This document shows, in pieces, positions 10,984 through 22,755 of a stretch of 64,000 nt of DNA (positions are counted from its first letter, which is position 1; the number at the start of each line of letters is the position of its first letter). Source of the DNA: Orbilia blumenaviensis (Eukaryota; Ascomycota; Orbiliomycetes; Orbiliales; Orbiliaceae); contig JAVHNS010000001.1 in assembly GCA_036872755.1 (NCBI GenBank), positions 62,001-126,000 of the forward strand, read 5' to 3'. Below the pieces are notes generated by a model. The model was not told the DNA's origin. It saw nothing but the letters and a program-made list of their open reading frames with translations, and made no database searches. The position numbers and the translations under genes are program-made.

Positions 10984-13756
10984 ATGTACGGTGCCAAAAA
11001 AATGGCATCCACAGGAGAGCGCCGTAATGGGTCCCTTCGATCTCCTCAGCCAAAAACCCCCTCCTCAAAGGCAAGGAAACACAAGCCAGTCGCTCCCACG
11101 TCGCCGACATTCTCAGATACTAGCGATAATGAAGATGATGTAAGCAACGACGAGGAAAGTTCTCATGAATCACTAAGCTCCACTTCTTCACCTCAACTTG
11201 AAACGGAAGAGTTTGGTATAAGAAATTCTGATCAGGTAATATCTTCTTGGGCAAAAAAGGCTTCGGGGAAACTGTTAGAACTAACGTATTTGATCCAGAG
11301 ATCAAAGTTCGGCAATCCACCTCAGGTCATTATCCCGGAGGACGTGATGGGAACGGAAAAGCACCGAAGACTCCTTGATAAAATTGACAAATTGAGAGAG
11401 CTCGGCGTCAACAAGATCCTGGCATTGCCACAGGTACGACTCAACATCTACTTCTAAGACCTACCACTCTAAAAAAATCTTTAGCTCGTTGTCACCGGAG
11501 ATCAAAGTTCTGGTAAATCATCAGTCTTGGAAGCTTTAACCAGAATTCCATTTCCAAGATCATCAGGCCTATGTACACGCTTCGCAACAGAGATATGCCT
11601 TCGCAGATCGATATATTCCAAACCAGTCATCATAACGATAAAACCGGCTGTACCTCGCCATTTGCTGAGTGAGGAACAAAGAATTGCAATAGATGCATTC
11701 AGGAAGCTCGTGCCTGAAGACGAACTCACGTCTGAGAAATTCTTGGAAGTGCTTAACGAAGCCAGTGATGTTATGGGAGTTCCACAGCCCGGCCACCGGC
11801 CTGATACCTTAAAGAGCGATAAAAGAGGCTTCTCGGACCATTTACTTTCTTTAGAATTATCTGGCCCGCAGCACGCGCAATTCTCGGTAATAGATTTGCC
11901 AGGCCTTATAAGGTAACTAGCCTTCCTTGACCAAGCGATTCCAGCCAACAGCCACTCGCTCTCTAGACTAGTTCTTGAATATCTTCCCTGCAACACCAGT
12001 ACTTAACAGAGGAAAACTAATGCGCTTACAGATCAGTAGCAAACAAAGAGCGACGCGACGATATCCAACTAATCCGAGAAATGAATGTTAAGTACATCAA
12101 GGACGAACGAAGTATAATCCTGTAAGTGAAACTATACTGCGAACGGCCCCGACAATACAATTAACGCGAAGGATCCAAGGGCCGTTCTGAGCGCCAATGT
12201 AGATGCGGCAAACCAGGAAGTTCTACAGCTAGCCAAAGATGCAGATAATGACGGGGAGCGAACCCTCGGTATCCTAACAAAGCCCGACCGGGTTGACACA
12301 GGGGCTGAGAGTGAGGTGATATTCATTCTTTTCATGAATCCATCTTTGAGTTTGTGGCCCGAAACAAGCTGATAAGTGGAGTTTAAACATGAACCAGGTT
12401 ATTAATACGGCAAATAACAAAATATACAGACTCAATCTTGGGTACTTTGTGGTTCGCAATAGAGGTCCCTCTGAAATGGAACTTACGGCCCAGGACCGTG
12501 ATGAAATGGAACGTGCCTTTTTTACTCAGGAGCATCCTTGGAATACACTTCCGAAGGACCGAGTCGGCGTGGCTTCATTAAAAGAGTATCTAGGGAAACT
12601 AATTTACGCGCGAATCCGCAATGACATACCCCAGGTTCAGTCCGAGATTGAGCAAAAGATAAAGGATTCAGAGAAACGGCTCAACAATCTGGGAAGCCCA
12701 AGAGGGTCAGCTTCCGAACAACGATTCTTTCTTACTGCAGTGGAGGTGAAGGCGAGAGAAATAACAAATGACGCCTTCAACGGGCGCTACCAGGACCCTA
12801 TGTTCAGGCAATCAAAGGCCTTACGGTTGCGTCAACAAGCTAGGGCTCTGAACCGGGAATTCGCTGAGGCGTTCATCAAGTACGGTAACACACGGGCATT
12901 CTCTACGGCTCTTGATCCTGGAAACAGGGAGGAAGGAAAAGGTGGTAGGTATCAAAGGGATGGTACCTTTGTACCAAATCATCGAGAAGACTATGAAATC
13001 CTTCAGTGGATTCAAGACCAAGAAGAACAGTCGCGAGGACCAGAGTTACCAACTTTATCCAGCGCATATATTCATTCAACACTTTTTCACGAAATTACTG
13101 AAAACTGGGAACCTATTGCTGGGTATTATTTTGAGCAAATCAAGGATATAATCAGAAAATTCCATGTTGCTGTCATGGGGGAGACTTGTTTCGATGAGCA
13201 CGTTCGCCAAAAACTTTCCAACAAGCATAGCGAGAAAATTTTCGAAATGATGGGGGATGCTGAGAAAGAACTCAAAGAGATGATCGCTGCGGAAAGAACA
13301 TCAATTCTTCAGACAGAAAACCCAGATTTCATAAACAATGCAGATGCCTTCGACGATGGGAGGCTAATGACGACGCTTGAGTCAGTGCCTGACGAGACAC
13401 CCCAGGGCAACAAAACACCACCGCCGCCTACTGAGATCAGGAACAGGGTTCTTCGTAATGTCCGCACAGCAATCAACGCCAATCAAAAGAATAGTAAAAT
13501 CATTAACATTCACGACGACCTACGTGCCTACTATCGGATCGCCCGACGAAGAATTGTGGATAGCATCATTATCCAGATTTTCGAGCGAAAAATCATGCGA
13601 AAGATTCTGGACCTTTACAGTCCGGAATGGGCCGGCACCCTTACAGACACAGAACTTGATAGTCTGGCTAACGAACCTCGAAAGATTACCCAAGAACGAC
13701 AAGATCTGGCACAAAGCCTCAAGACCCTAAAGCTAGCCCTTTTCACTCTTGAATAA
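10984..13756 (+). CDS. Dynamin-family GTPase (Mx/Vps1-like)
   Basis: Five exons: 10984-11433, 11485-11912, 12032-12121, 12180-12315 and 12398-13756, giving 820 aa; introns are 51, 119, 58 and 82 nt. Frame and motif continuity fix every junction. The GTPase elements are G1 GDQSSGKSS (about 155-163), switch Thr in LCTRFATEI, G3 DLPG (about 287), G4 TKPD (356-359) and a following RNRG. The stalk region follows, and the C-terminal 100 residues resemble a GTPase effector domain (LRAYYRIARRRIVDSI). No PH domain or proline-rich tail is seen, so it fits the Mx/Vps1-type subgroup that is expanded in filamentous fungi. The first 90 residues are a Ser/Pro/Asp-rich disordered extension. Membrane remodelling is the family role; the specific membrane is unknown. 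Confidence 0.94.
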
Positions 13757-14434
13757 AAGGTTCTATTCCAGGGATTGTGGCGGTCTAGAAACATCAAATA
13801 TTGATTGGATTCTGTTTGAGGGTAATTGGGGGATATTTGATATACCTAGAGTATTATTTAAACGCTTAGACGCATGGCGGCGTGGGATGGGTGTATATAT
13901 AAATAAGATAACTGCCTGTACAGCCTTTTCTTTCAGTTGACATGAACCATATTTTCTGACGGATTTCTAATTTTATTATAATAGCATAGTCAGTAATTGA
14001 GTAAGTACCAAAATGTGACTGGTGAACTTGACTGTTCCGATGGTGAGCACTACCTCGAGCTCCAGTTCAACTTGGCCGGACTCATACAGTACACCGTTTG
14101 GGAGTTTGTTCGATTGCAAAGAAAAGCCTTGGCGCGCTTCAGGTGCTGGGATCGGAGTTATAGATTGATGATGTTTAGGCGGGTTCGCGGACCGTTCACA
14201 AAACTAACCGGGAGGATGGTAAAGGATCCGATCTAGCTCAAATGAAACCAAGAGCCATGTAGAAGCGAAGGCTCTTATTAAAAGGAAGGAGATGGAATTG
14301 GTATCGTCTTGAAGTCAGAGATCCACATCTACTTATAAATCTTGTTTAGGCGCATCCCATTTCGAATCCGTGCAGTTCCTGTTTTAATCATCCAATCCTG
14401 CAAAATCTCTGTTACTTGTAGCTAAGCTTCAAAA
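13757..14434. other. Intergenic before the CBM1 gene
   Basis: A short open frame at 13997-14236 begins at TTG and has no motif. The region carries the CBM1 promoter with TATAAAT at 14334-14340. Confidence 0.6.
14334..14340 (+). promoter_or_regulatory. TATA box of the CBM1 gene
   Basis: TATAAAT lies 101 bases before the start codon at 14435. Confidence 0.6.
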
Positions 14435-15433
14435 ATGCGTCTGTCGGTCATAGCTCTATCACTGGGTTCGCTTGTCGCGGCCCAGAGTGGGCCTTGGGGG
14501 CAATGTGGTGGTGTTGGTCAGTAAACCGAAATCTCTTGAGCTCCAGCCAGCCAGCCAATCGTATGGAGCCGGAGTGCTGCTGGAGCTCTGCCGCTCGATA
14601 GTTGAGAGGGCAATATTAACTTTTGCTCAGGCTGGACCGGCGCAACTACTTGTATATCCGGGTACTTCTGTTCGGTTTTGAATCCATGTGAGTGTTCAAT
14701 CGACTATTGCATTCGAATTCTATTTCGGCACCGTTCCGTGAACCTGTAGCCCAGTCAAATTGCATACACAAACCCCCAGCCTCGCTTCTCTGATATCAAC
14801 GATACTAGTATACTTCTTGATGCTGACTTGTTTTAATTATAACCAGACTACTCCCAATGCCTGCCAGGAAATGCCCCCACCAGCGCTGCCACAACCACGC
14901 CGATTCAGACAATGACTATGCCCAGAACTTCGACTAGCACCTGGACATCTTCGCGAACGACGACCCAGACAACTTTGTCAACAACAACACGAAGCACCAC
15001 AACATCTGCCGGGCCACCGCCAAGCGGAACAGCAATTCGTGGAGTCTCCTCCCCAGTCTACCATAAATACCTTCAGAACCTGGACGGCAAGGCAGTTCTC
15101 GGCCCAGAAGCAAACCAAGCCAAATTTATCATCGCTGGTGGGACAATCCAAATGAGCGGAACAGGACTTTATCTGAACATCGACACAACCGCTACCACCT
15201 CATACAAGGCACTGACATTTGGGACAACACCAAACTTCAGCGGCTGGGGACTCGAGGGAGACACTATCATTACAACACAATCATCCCAATACGGCAGACA
15301 GCTAAACTACGTGATGTGCGGCCCAGTGGGAACAGATAGCTATGTTGTGTACCTGCAAACCGGTTCTCAACTTCCAACAGGCCAGGGAACATGCACCAAT
15401 TATCTGACCATGCATTTGCCGTGCTTATGTTGA
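14435..15433 (+). CDS. Secreted CBM1 protein with unrecognised C-terminal module
   Basis: Three exons (14435-14516, 14631-14687, 14847-15433) give 241 aa. The donor at 14517 (GTCAGT) is preferred to GTAAAC four bases later because it keeps GGVGWTG in frame. Residues 1-16 are a signal peptide. Residues about 19-52 are a fungal cellulose-binding module (CBM1): WGQCGG, WTGATTC, and NPYYSQCL with the conserved aromatics and four Cys. A Ser/Thr-rich linker (about 56-105) follows. The last 135 residues form a compact module with GPEANQAKF, GLYLNID, GWGLEGD and a terminal LHLPCLC. I do not recognise a catalytic family in it. Introns split the CBM1 twice. A plant-polysaccharide surface role is likely; activity is unknown. 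Confidence 0.86.
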
Positions 15434-16288
15434 GGGGCTGGTGGCTTCATTAAGTACTATTGATACTTGCAGCCCCAGCTGGAACCAAGCTCTGGACATC
15501 TGCATCTTTAGCATACCAAGGGAAACACATGGCCACCTAACGTTAGTGATTTTTGCAACCTAGAAACATACTTGCGGCTGTGCATAGTATAAATTATTTA
15601 AACTGTATGTATACCAATATCAAAGGATTCCGGGCATCCTAGTCCCAAATCTGGGTTCTCCCTCAATACAATCTTGCATCCCGAGAAGCAATTGAAATAG
15701 TCATATGTCAGGAGAGTTGAGGCAGGTTACACGGAATACCACCCACTTCGGTAAGGCAGACCCTGCCTCGCTCTCGCTCTCGAGCATGAACTCATCGTTA
15801 GGGAAAATAAACTTCGGTATTCAGCCCAAAAGATTCCATGCAAGATATATCCCGGCACTAGCCAAGATGCAACACCAACCCGGCCAGCGGCGTGAAGAGG
15901 CAGGCCGAAACCTCAGCTGCAATGCCCAATCAGGCTAGTATTACAAGCCCCAAACTCGTGGACCCGTCTATGGCTGAAATTAATACTTACCATTAATTCT
16001 GTTTGAGCTGACAATTGTTCCCGAGTTCTTCTGAGTGCCAGCCAGCTGAATACCATCTATCCAGTACTGATAGTAGCATCTATAAATTAGCCATTCCTAC
16101 TCTACCAAGAATACCAAGCAGAAGACAAGACATCGACGAGACGAGACAAGGCCAGAGTCAGCTGATCCCTCACCTGTCAGCTATTACTTTATCTTTCTTC
16201 TACTTTATTGTTCTACTGCTTTAATTTTTTTATTTTTTTATACCAAATATCAGTTCCCACCGATATATCCAGCAAACAAGCTCACAAG
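15434..16288. other. Intergenic
   Basis: No supported gene. An ATG-initiated ORF at 15705-15938 (77 aa) has no motif. The last 80 bases form a T-rich leader. Confidence 0.6.
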
Positions 16289-16898
16289 ATGTTGTTTGGC
16301 GCCCCAACCGTGATTTTGCTTGGCCTTGCGGCACTATGTTCTGCCACAAACACCCCGAAAGACTTCTACCTTGTCACTAGTAGTAGTCCTATTCCATGCC
16401 CAAATTCCTCGAGCCTACCAAACGCCTCTGCTATATCCACTTTTGACCCATACTATCAAGAAGATTACCTTCTCCGAACGATTGGTCCGGGCTATAATGG
16501 CCTTCCAATTTTCAACCTGAAACGTGGAAACCTCGTTACCGTAGCCAACCTGCCACATGGTGGCCCTGAGGTGACATTCACCACCAAGAGACCAAAGGAC
16601 AACACAGAGCTCAAGTTCAACCCTGCGCCCACCAATGCCAGGGGGCCATTAACTGTTCGAGGCGGCCTCGTAGGCTACCATGGAATCAACAATCGCTGGT
16701 ATACCTGCCCTGGAGACTTTGGAGAGTTTGTTGTAAGTAACTTCCACAATTGGTATCGACTGAGGTTACCTCAGGTAACATAAGCGCATTATACGTATAT
16801 GCTGAAATAACAACCCGGTTTAAAAGATTACCTATAAAGGCACACAGCCCGGATGCAAGCAAGTGTATCTCCATGCCGCGGCTAAACCGCCATACTAA
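16289..16898 (+). CDS. Small secreted protein, orphan
   Basis: Two exons, 16289-16732 and 16827-16898, give 171 aa; the 94-nt intron has GTAAGT and AAAAG borders. Translation ends in AAAKPPY. Residues 1-19 form a signal peptide (LLGLAALCSA). The mature protein has four Cys, a central block LLRTIGPGYNGLPIFNLKRG, and a C-terminal block with WYTCPGDFGEF and GTQPGCKQVYL. It may be distantly related to fungal secreted domains of the DUF7907 type, but I cannot confirm this. It lies between two other predicted surface or secreted genes. The ATG at 16289 is preferred over upstream in-frame codons because it directly begins the signal peptide. Confidence 0.78.
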
Positions 16899-17410
16899 TA
16901 GGCAAATGGGCAGTCCAACTTAATCGCCAGGCTGCTTCGGAATGTCCATTAGATTTCAAGCCGGTTTTTCATAATCTTCCTCATTTGATTTCAGGATTGC
17001 GGACCATGTCAACGTCAATCTCTACTGCGAAGATTTGGGATCAGTTTCAATAATGTTAATTAGAAGAATTAAGTGAAAATGTAAACTTCGAATTAAATCC
17101 ATTGCCGTTTTACCAGTTAATTTAAGAATCTTTCGATTTCCGGCCCTCTAATTGACACTGGTATTCCATACATTCCATCATAGACGTTCACAGAAGTTGT
17201 TCAAGGAACATGCAACAAAAACAACACTAACACTAAGCACGACATTCCCGATAGCATGAACTGCATTTCTTCCTGCTGCCCAGATCGAAGGGGTTGGAAC
17301 TAACTAGCATACCTGAAATATTTATTTATAAATAATCCTCTCCAGTCTTTTCGCTCTTGGAGATCACGAAATGATTTTTTTTGCTTCGTGCACGTGGCCC
17401 GACCACCAAT
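16899..17410. other. Intergenic
   Basis: No gene seen. Contains the leader of the following membrane-protein gene. Confidence 0.6.
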
Positions 17411-18703
17411 ATGCCTAGCAGCTCGAATGGAGAAGCTGCCGATGCCCTCCTCGGGGCTGTGGTCACTATTCTATCAATCTTTGTCGTTGCACTCCTAGCA
17501 TTGGTGTGCTACCTCTATTTCCAGCTACGGCAGATTCACCGGCAGTATGGAGAACTCACCCATGAATCCACCCCTACCCCAACTCTCTCCCAACGAATCC
17601 GCGAGCAACGAAAATCAGCCATATCGCATATTATCGCAGAGGATGACCTTGAGCAACAGCGAGATCATGACATCGGTTCACCTATCTCCCAGAGATCTGG
17701 CTATTCAACTGGTGCATCTGAAGGCGGTGGGCCGGGGTTATTAGCCCATGATATAGCATACATTGAGCCTGGGTCACCAGAAACCGAGCCATGGGCTATT
17801 CGCAAAGTCAGGTCTATGGAGAGACTAACAAGCCTTACAAATGAATTGTCAACAAAACCAGATCGCCGCGATCCTTTTCGCGAGCCAGCGCCATATACCC
17901 AGGATCACAATCCCTTCTATGATCGTGAAGGGGTCGTAAAATATAATTTTCAAGAGATTCAAAAGGCTTTTGACACTACCCAGAATAAGAAAGGCGATAA
18001 AGACCAGGCCCCAAAACCAGAAATTCCAGAGTTCAAATCGCTAGAAACGGCAGAATTGGGGGCTAATGGCCAGCAGGGGAGTCGAAACAAACGAAGTATT
18101 CAGATGTCAGATTCAAGTTTACTTGCCGTCCCTCAACCGAGTTCACCAAGTCGGTGTCCACCCCTCCAATCAAAATCCACGTCGACCCCACCATTCTCAA
18201 CTCAAGAACCTAGGTCTGAACGTCATGAACTCAACGTGCCCCCTCATGCCCGATCTACCGTTCCTCAATTTCCGTCCGAGGACCCATCCCACACCGTGAA
18301 CAAGATATATCTTACAGAATCGCAAGTCCATGATGATATCAGTCCTCTGGAGTGTTACAACACATATGACGTCCCTCGACCTTTTATTGACAGGTCTTTT
18401 AGCCTGACCCTCGCATATTCGGACCAAACGAATGACACGGTACCCTGCAACCGAGGCTCACGGGGCATAAAGCTCAAGCAGTACCTAAAGAGTGCACGCA
18501 ACAACCGGAGGTCTCTTGCTAATGTTCCAGGGAAATTCTCCAGCCGTTCAAAATCTCTCATAGCTATTGTTCCGAAGCCACAACGCAGACTCGTCCGGCT
18601 GACAAAATCTAACGATACCGGTCACGCGCCGAAAGACTCAGCAAGCGACAGAGTATTGCAGGATAAATTGGAGACCATCGACGAGTTCCAAAAGGAAAGT
18701 TAG
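17411..18703 (+). CDS. Single-pass membrane protein with long disordered tail
   Basis: Single exon, 430 aa. The frame is open to 17381 but only with a TTG, so the ATG at 17411 is used. One strong membrane segment lies at about residues 13-38 (TILSIFVVALLALVCYLYF), followed by basic residues, which suggests the long tail is cytosolic. The remaining 390 residues are rich in Ser, Pro, Arg and acidic residues with no obvious domain, and are probably disordered. No catalytic motif is seen. Fungal proteins of this form are common and uncharacterised; a signalling or scaffold role would be speculation. Confidence 0.8.
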   Translation: MPSSSNGEAADALLGAVVTILSIFVVALLALVCYLYFQLRQIHRQYGELTHESTPTPTLSQRIREQRKSAISHIIAEDDLEQQRDHDIGSPISQRSGYSTGASEGGGPGLLAHDIAYIEPGSPETEPWAIRKVRSMERLTSLTNELSTKPDRRDPFREPAPYTQDHNPFYDREGVVKYNFQEIQKAFDTTQNKKGDKDQAPKPEIPEFKSLETAELGANGQQGSRNKRSIQMSDSSLLAVPQPSSPSRCPPLQSKSTSTPPFSTQEPRSERHELNVPPHARSTVPQFPSEDPSHTVNKIYLTESQVHDDISPLECYNTYDVPRPFIDRSFSLTLAYSDQTNDTVPCNRGSRGIKLKQYLKSARNNRRSLANVPGKFSSRSKSLIAIVPKPQRRLVRLTKSNDTGHAPKDSASDRVLQDKLETIDEFQKES

Positions 18704-20332
18704 GATAGCAGGTATTGGTCCCTTGAGCCTGTGCATCATGTCTCTTCCAGTGTTGCTGCAGAATAAACGGATATGTATCTCTTTACTTCTACTACCGTTA
18801 TACGATTATCGTTCAAATTATCTTTCTTCTATGACGCTTCTCCATAAACGTTATATATATCTTTTTTGTAAATTTATATAGGTACAAGGGCGGGTCAATT
18901 TACATACAAAGGCAGCCGAAAATACGTAACAGTTAGGGAGTCATGAACCTACGTCCCAGACTAAACAGTGGCCTAGCCCAAACACGCCAGCCTCTGAGCC
19001 CCCTCAACCAAGAATTTATGTATGGAACCAGTAAACCAGGTCGTGGTTACTATAAGATCCACCTATCTAACAATGTAAACTTCTTTTTGTATATGATGTT
19101 CTTAAAACTGGCTTTTTTTTTTTTTTCACCAGCATTGATTGATCAAGGCCATGCATATCGTGTACATACACAACGCCCACATACCGAATTCTGGAAAGGT
19201 TTATTGAAAATCTCCACCGCCATAATTTATCGGCTTATTTAAATCGAGCTTATCCCTGTACTAGCAAAAGGCTGCAAACCCGCCACAGGCGCGCCAAGAT
19301 GGAAGAAATTTGAATCTCTGTGCAGATAGCTTAGTGGCTGTTGCTTCTCGAATGCCGCCACCGGCGCACCCTTAATAAATTTTCTTGAACATTTATAACT
19401 ACAAGCAATTGACAAAGCTCGATTCAAAGCATGATCATGACGATCCACAATTTAAGCGAAAGAAGCCTGGTCTCTCCCATCATCCTTGCATCACGTTTAT
19501 GCTGCAAACGTTGCAGAAGCGAGAAGCAGAGACATCCCCACCGTTTCCGGTTTAACTTCAGGAACCAGATGACCCGGCTCGCTGGACTCCGAACGTTCAA
19601 CACAAGAGCGTCGCATTGATATCGCCATATATTGATTGTTGAGAATATTGCACTATAGTCCCCTTTTATCCCTTCAAAAACCGGGATCCAGACCAAAATT
19701 TTGGTTCGTATGTTGTTCTTTCGGGAATATTTGAACCTCATAAATATACCCAGAAGATGTTTTCGTTCAGCTCAGCGCTATACCAAAATCATACTCGCAC
19801 TTCCTTCCTGCTGACAAGAAGCGCGCTTAGATAGGCAGTTGCTTGCGTTTTGGGATCTCGTGAAGGCCAAAATATGTCAGAAAACGGGCTAGATCTTGCT
19901 AGTCAGAGACGAAAGACGCACTCAGAAATGATTTTCGGTTCTCAAATGAGATCTATTAGGGAAGTTTATTATCTCTGATCTCCGTTTAGGGAGATCCAAT
20001 CAACCGGTATACAAATATTCTCGGCGTATACGTATAATTTAAAAAAACCAGGTTTAATGCATTTTGTATTGTTCCCCCTCTCCCAAGATCTTCTCGCCCC
20101 TCAGATTCGTCATTACATTTTGTCTTAATGGACTTGATGATTACTTACAGTACCCCCCCCCCAATTTCTGAAATACATATGGTTTTGCCTCCCAGGGAAT
20201 GCCTATAAATCAGCCCTTGAGTTCAAGGGTATCGAGTCCTGATCATTCACGCTAAACTCGAACTTCTTGACATCTTTATAGTACTTTTAGACTATTTCGA
20301 AATACATTTTACCCACATAATCATTTTCCACA
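18704..20332. other. Intergenic, 1.6 kb
   Basis: Several short ORFs on both strands (18943-19242 +, 19424-19741 -) have no motifs or conserved features. The final 150 bases contain the CAP-gene promoter. Confidence 0.55.
20204..20209 (+). promoter_or_regulatory. TATA box of the CAP gene
   Basis: TATAAA lies 129 bases before the start codon at 20333. Confidence 0.6.
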
Positions 20333-21266
20333 ATGAATTTACCATTTACTACGCTTATTGCCTTGTTGTTCTCTAGCATCACGGCATTTCCCTCTGGGGA
20401 TAAGGATAACGGTGTAGTCGCCGTTTTGGATGCTATTGTTCAAACGGAAGACGTTTCACTCGATGTAGACGTTTTGAAGAAAATTCATGGAAAAGATTTC
20501 AGCCTCGATGTCGACGCAGACACCAGTCTCGACCACGATTCCAGCAGCAATACTACCGAGTTAGACAAGCGGGGTACTAAGTTTATTATTAGCACCATTG
20601 CAGTACCACTTCAACGGGATATGTTAAAATATCATAACGCTTGGAGAGCCCACCATGGTGCCTCTGCAGTGACTTGGAATTCGACCTTGGCAATGGTTGC
20701 TCTGAGGTCAGCTAGAAAATGTGTCTTTGCTCATACACAAAACAACAAATTTGGGGAGAACATAGCGGCTGGGACATACACTAACCCAGCCTACTACGCA
20801 TGGCTGTGAGTACTAAGTGGCGCTAGTGCCATAATACTTCTCCTTCCGTTTTTATGCGCGTATGCGTAGTGAGTAATAACCACTGATCTGATTAACTAGA
20901 TGGTATGACGAAGTCCGGAAATACAACTTCAATAGCCCAGGATTCTCTAGCCAAACGGGCCACTTCACTGCAGTTGTGTGGAAAAACACTAAGCAGATTG
21001 GCTGCGCATATGTCAAGAACTGCGCTGGAGGGTGAGTTCAAGACCCTGAGGAATTATCTTAAACCTAGAAGACGAGAATTTGGGGCTGACTACCTTGTTG
21101 TAAACGCCTGGTCGGCCGTGCGATAAATCAATACAGGTTGCCAAATATGCTCTTCTGCGAATACTCCCCAGTAGGAAATGTTTTGCCAGCATCCAACTTC
21201 AGGACAAATGTCCTTCCAGCTCGTTCGACACCTCCGAACCCTGCAAAACCCCCCCCAAACCTTTAA
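20333..21266 (+). CDS. Secreted CAP-superfamily (SCP/PR-1) protein with propeptide
   Basis: Three exons (20333-20805, 20900-21031, 21137-21266) give 244 aa. Residues 1-18 are a signal peptide. A propeptide of about 60 acidic residues with repeated SLDVD follows, ending in the Kex2-type site LDKR near residue 82. The mature CAP domain has [45 protein letters not shown] and [10 protein letters not shown], which match CAP signatures including the conserved His and Glu positions. A proline-rich tail ([10 protein letters not shown]) ends the protein. Fungal CAP proteins bind sterols or lipids and are often secreted during host contact. The third exon restores the last signature after what otherwise looks like an early stop. 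Confidence 0.92.
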
Positions 21267-21381
21267 CTCCTGACGGTATATTAGAGCCATCCAAGTAACA
21301 GGCCGTGCTGGTATATCTGGTTGCCCCGGGCTTCAGATCCCCGTTATGAAATTTTAACCTGGTACAGAAAATAAAAAAGCG

Positions 21382-21401
21382 AAAAAAAAAAAAAAAAAAA
21401 A
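21382..21401. repeat. Poly(A) tract
   Basis: Twenty consecutive A residues, 115 bases after the CAP stop codon. Confidence 0.9.
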
Positions 21402-22099
21402 TTCGAGATTTATTCAGATATTTTGCTCCTCCTGTCCACCGCAAAATTAATAATAAGAATAAAAAATTTTTGTTTTAAAGCCGCGACATGTTTTTAATTT
21501 TCTATATTTAACGAGCTCCCTCAATGCCGTTCCGTTACTTCGAGGCCGTAGATCAAGCATTTTAACACATTGAAAGTTTGGTGCAAAATAATACAACAGA
21601 CCAACACATAATCGCAAGAGTGAATGTTCTTGCTGAGGTGGACTAGCAATGTATCACCAGAAACGTATGCGTAAATAACCTTAATTTCAAACATTTCTGT
21701 GCAAGGGTACCACGTACTAGGGTCCAGCGATGTCTTTATCTAATTTGGACATTTAGATGTAATGCTTCTTGGACAAAGAAACCGGGACCTTAGCTAAACA
21801 TTACCTGTATTTATTTGGTAATCCCTGCATTGCCACATGGATATGAGCGACCGATTGGCCAGAACGCTGAACATTTTTGCGTTGAGTTTGCTTGGCCAGC
21901 CGTCGCTCAGGTCATGATCAGGTTGCTGGATTTAAAACCTTTCCTTGCCAGTTGTACGTGCTAAGCTTAGTACCAGGTAATTATATAATTATCTAAATAT
22001 GCTTCTGAGCAAAGTAAGTCCAAGAATTAAGAGCGGCCACGGAATAATTTTCCAGGATCTCTAACTATTTATTGGGCACATTGCACCGAAGTAGGATGG

Positions 22100-22199
22100 C
22101 ACGGGGGTGACAGAAAAACAGAACCAAGAATACAATTTTTGTGTGGAATTTTATTAGCAAGTGTTCTTTTTTTGTTTCGCTTTTAGTGTCACCCCCGTG
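22100..22199. repeat. 13-bp perfect inverted repeat
   Basis: CACGGGGGTGACA at 22100-22112 pairs exactly with TGTCACCCCCGTG at 22187-22199 across a 74-base, A/T-rich loop. Confidence 0.8.
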
Positions 22200-22755
22200 G
22201 GTGGGTACAGCATGCAGTTCGCGTTATTGACCCGTCTACGGAGTACTTGCCCCGCCCCGCCCCAAAGTATAAAGTCCTTGAGATCCTATTGACGAATTTA
22301 CGAGAGGCCAATGCAGTAAAGTCAGCCAACAGTCAAGAGTGGTGGCTAAAGTTGGGACGAGCTTTGACTTTTGCCTCCGCCAATGATGAACTAGTTTTCT
22401 CGGCCCGACATCATCGGAAGCCAGTATTCAACTCGACTAACCACAAACAGCCCCACACAACCCCGCAAATGGGGTTGTTGGAAGGACGTCACCAGACATT
22501 CTAAGATGGCATGACGAAAATTCTGGTTGGTTTGCGCCCGCAATTGAAGTCAAACTAGTATCACCTTTTCTGAGCCCCTCTATTCATTTGATCAAACCTT
22601 CAGTGTAAAATTGAGCATTTAAAGTTCGATCTTGATATCCCACACCTACAGCGCTCTCGAGCTGCAGTATTCTGAAATTTTTGGAATTTCCATTTAAACG
22701 CGCGAAATACGACACAGAAGTCTTCGGAACATCGAGAGATCTGCAGTGGTAAGCT

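Larger units (their letters stand above)
21267..22755. other. Intergenic, 1.5 kb
   Basis: No supported gene. It holds an A20 tract at 21382-21401 and a perfect 13-bp inverted repeat at 22100-22112 and 22187-22199. Confidence 0.6.

Noticed and set aside
13997..14236. 79-aa ORF after the dynamin gene
   Set aside because: Starts at TTG and lacks any motif.
20806..20899. Early stop in the CAP gene
   Set aside because: Explained by a 94-nt intron with TTAACTAG acceptor; conserved blocks resume directly after it.
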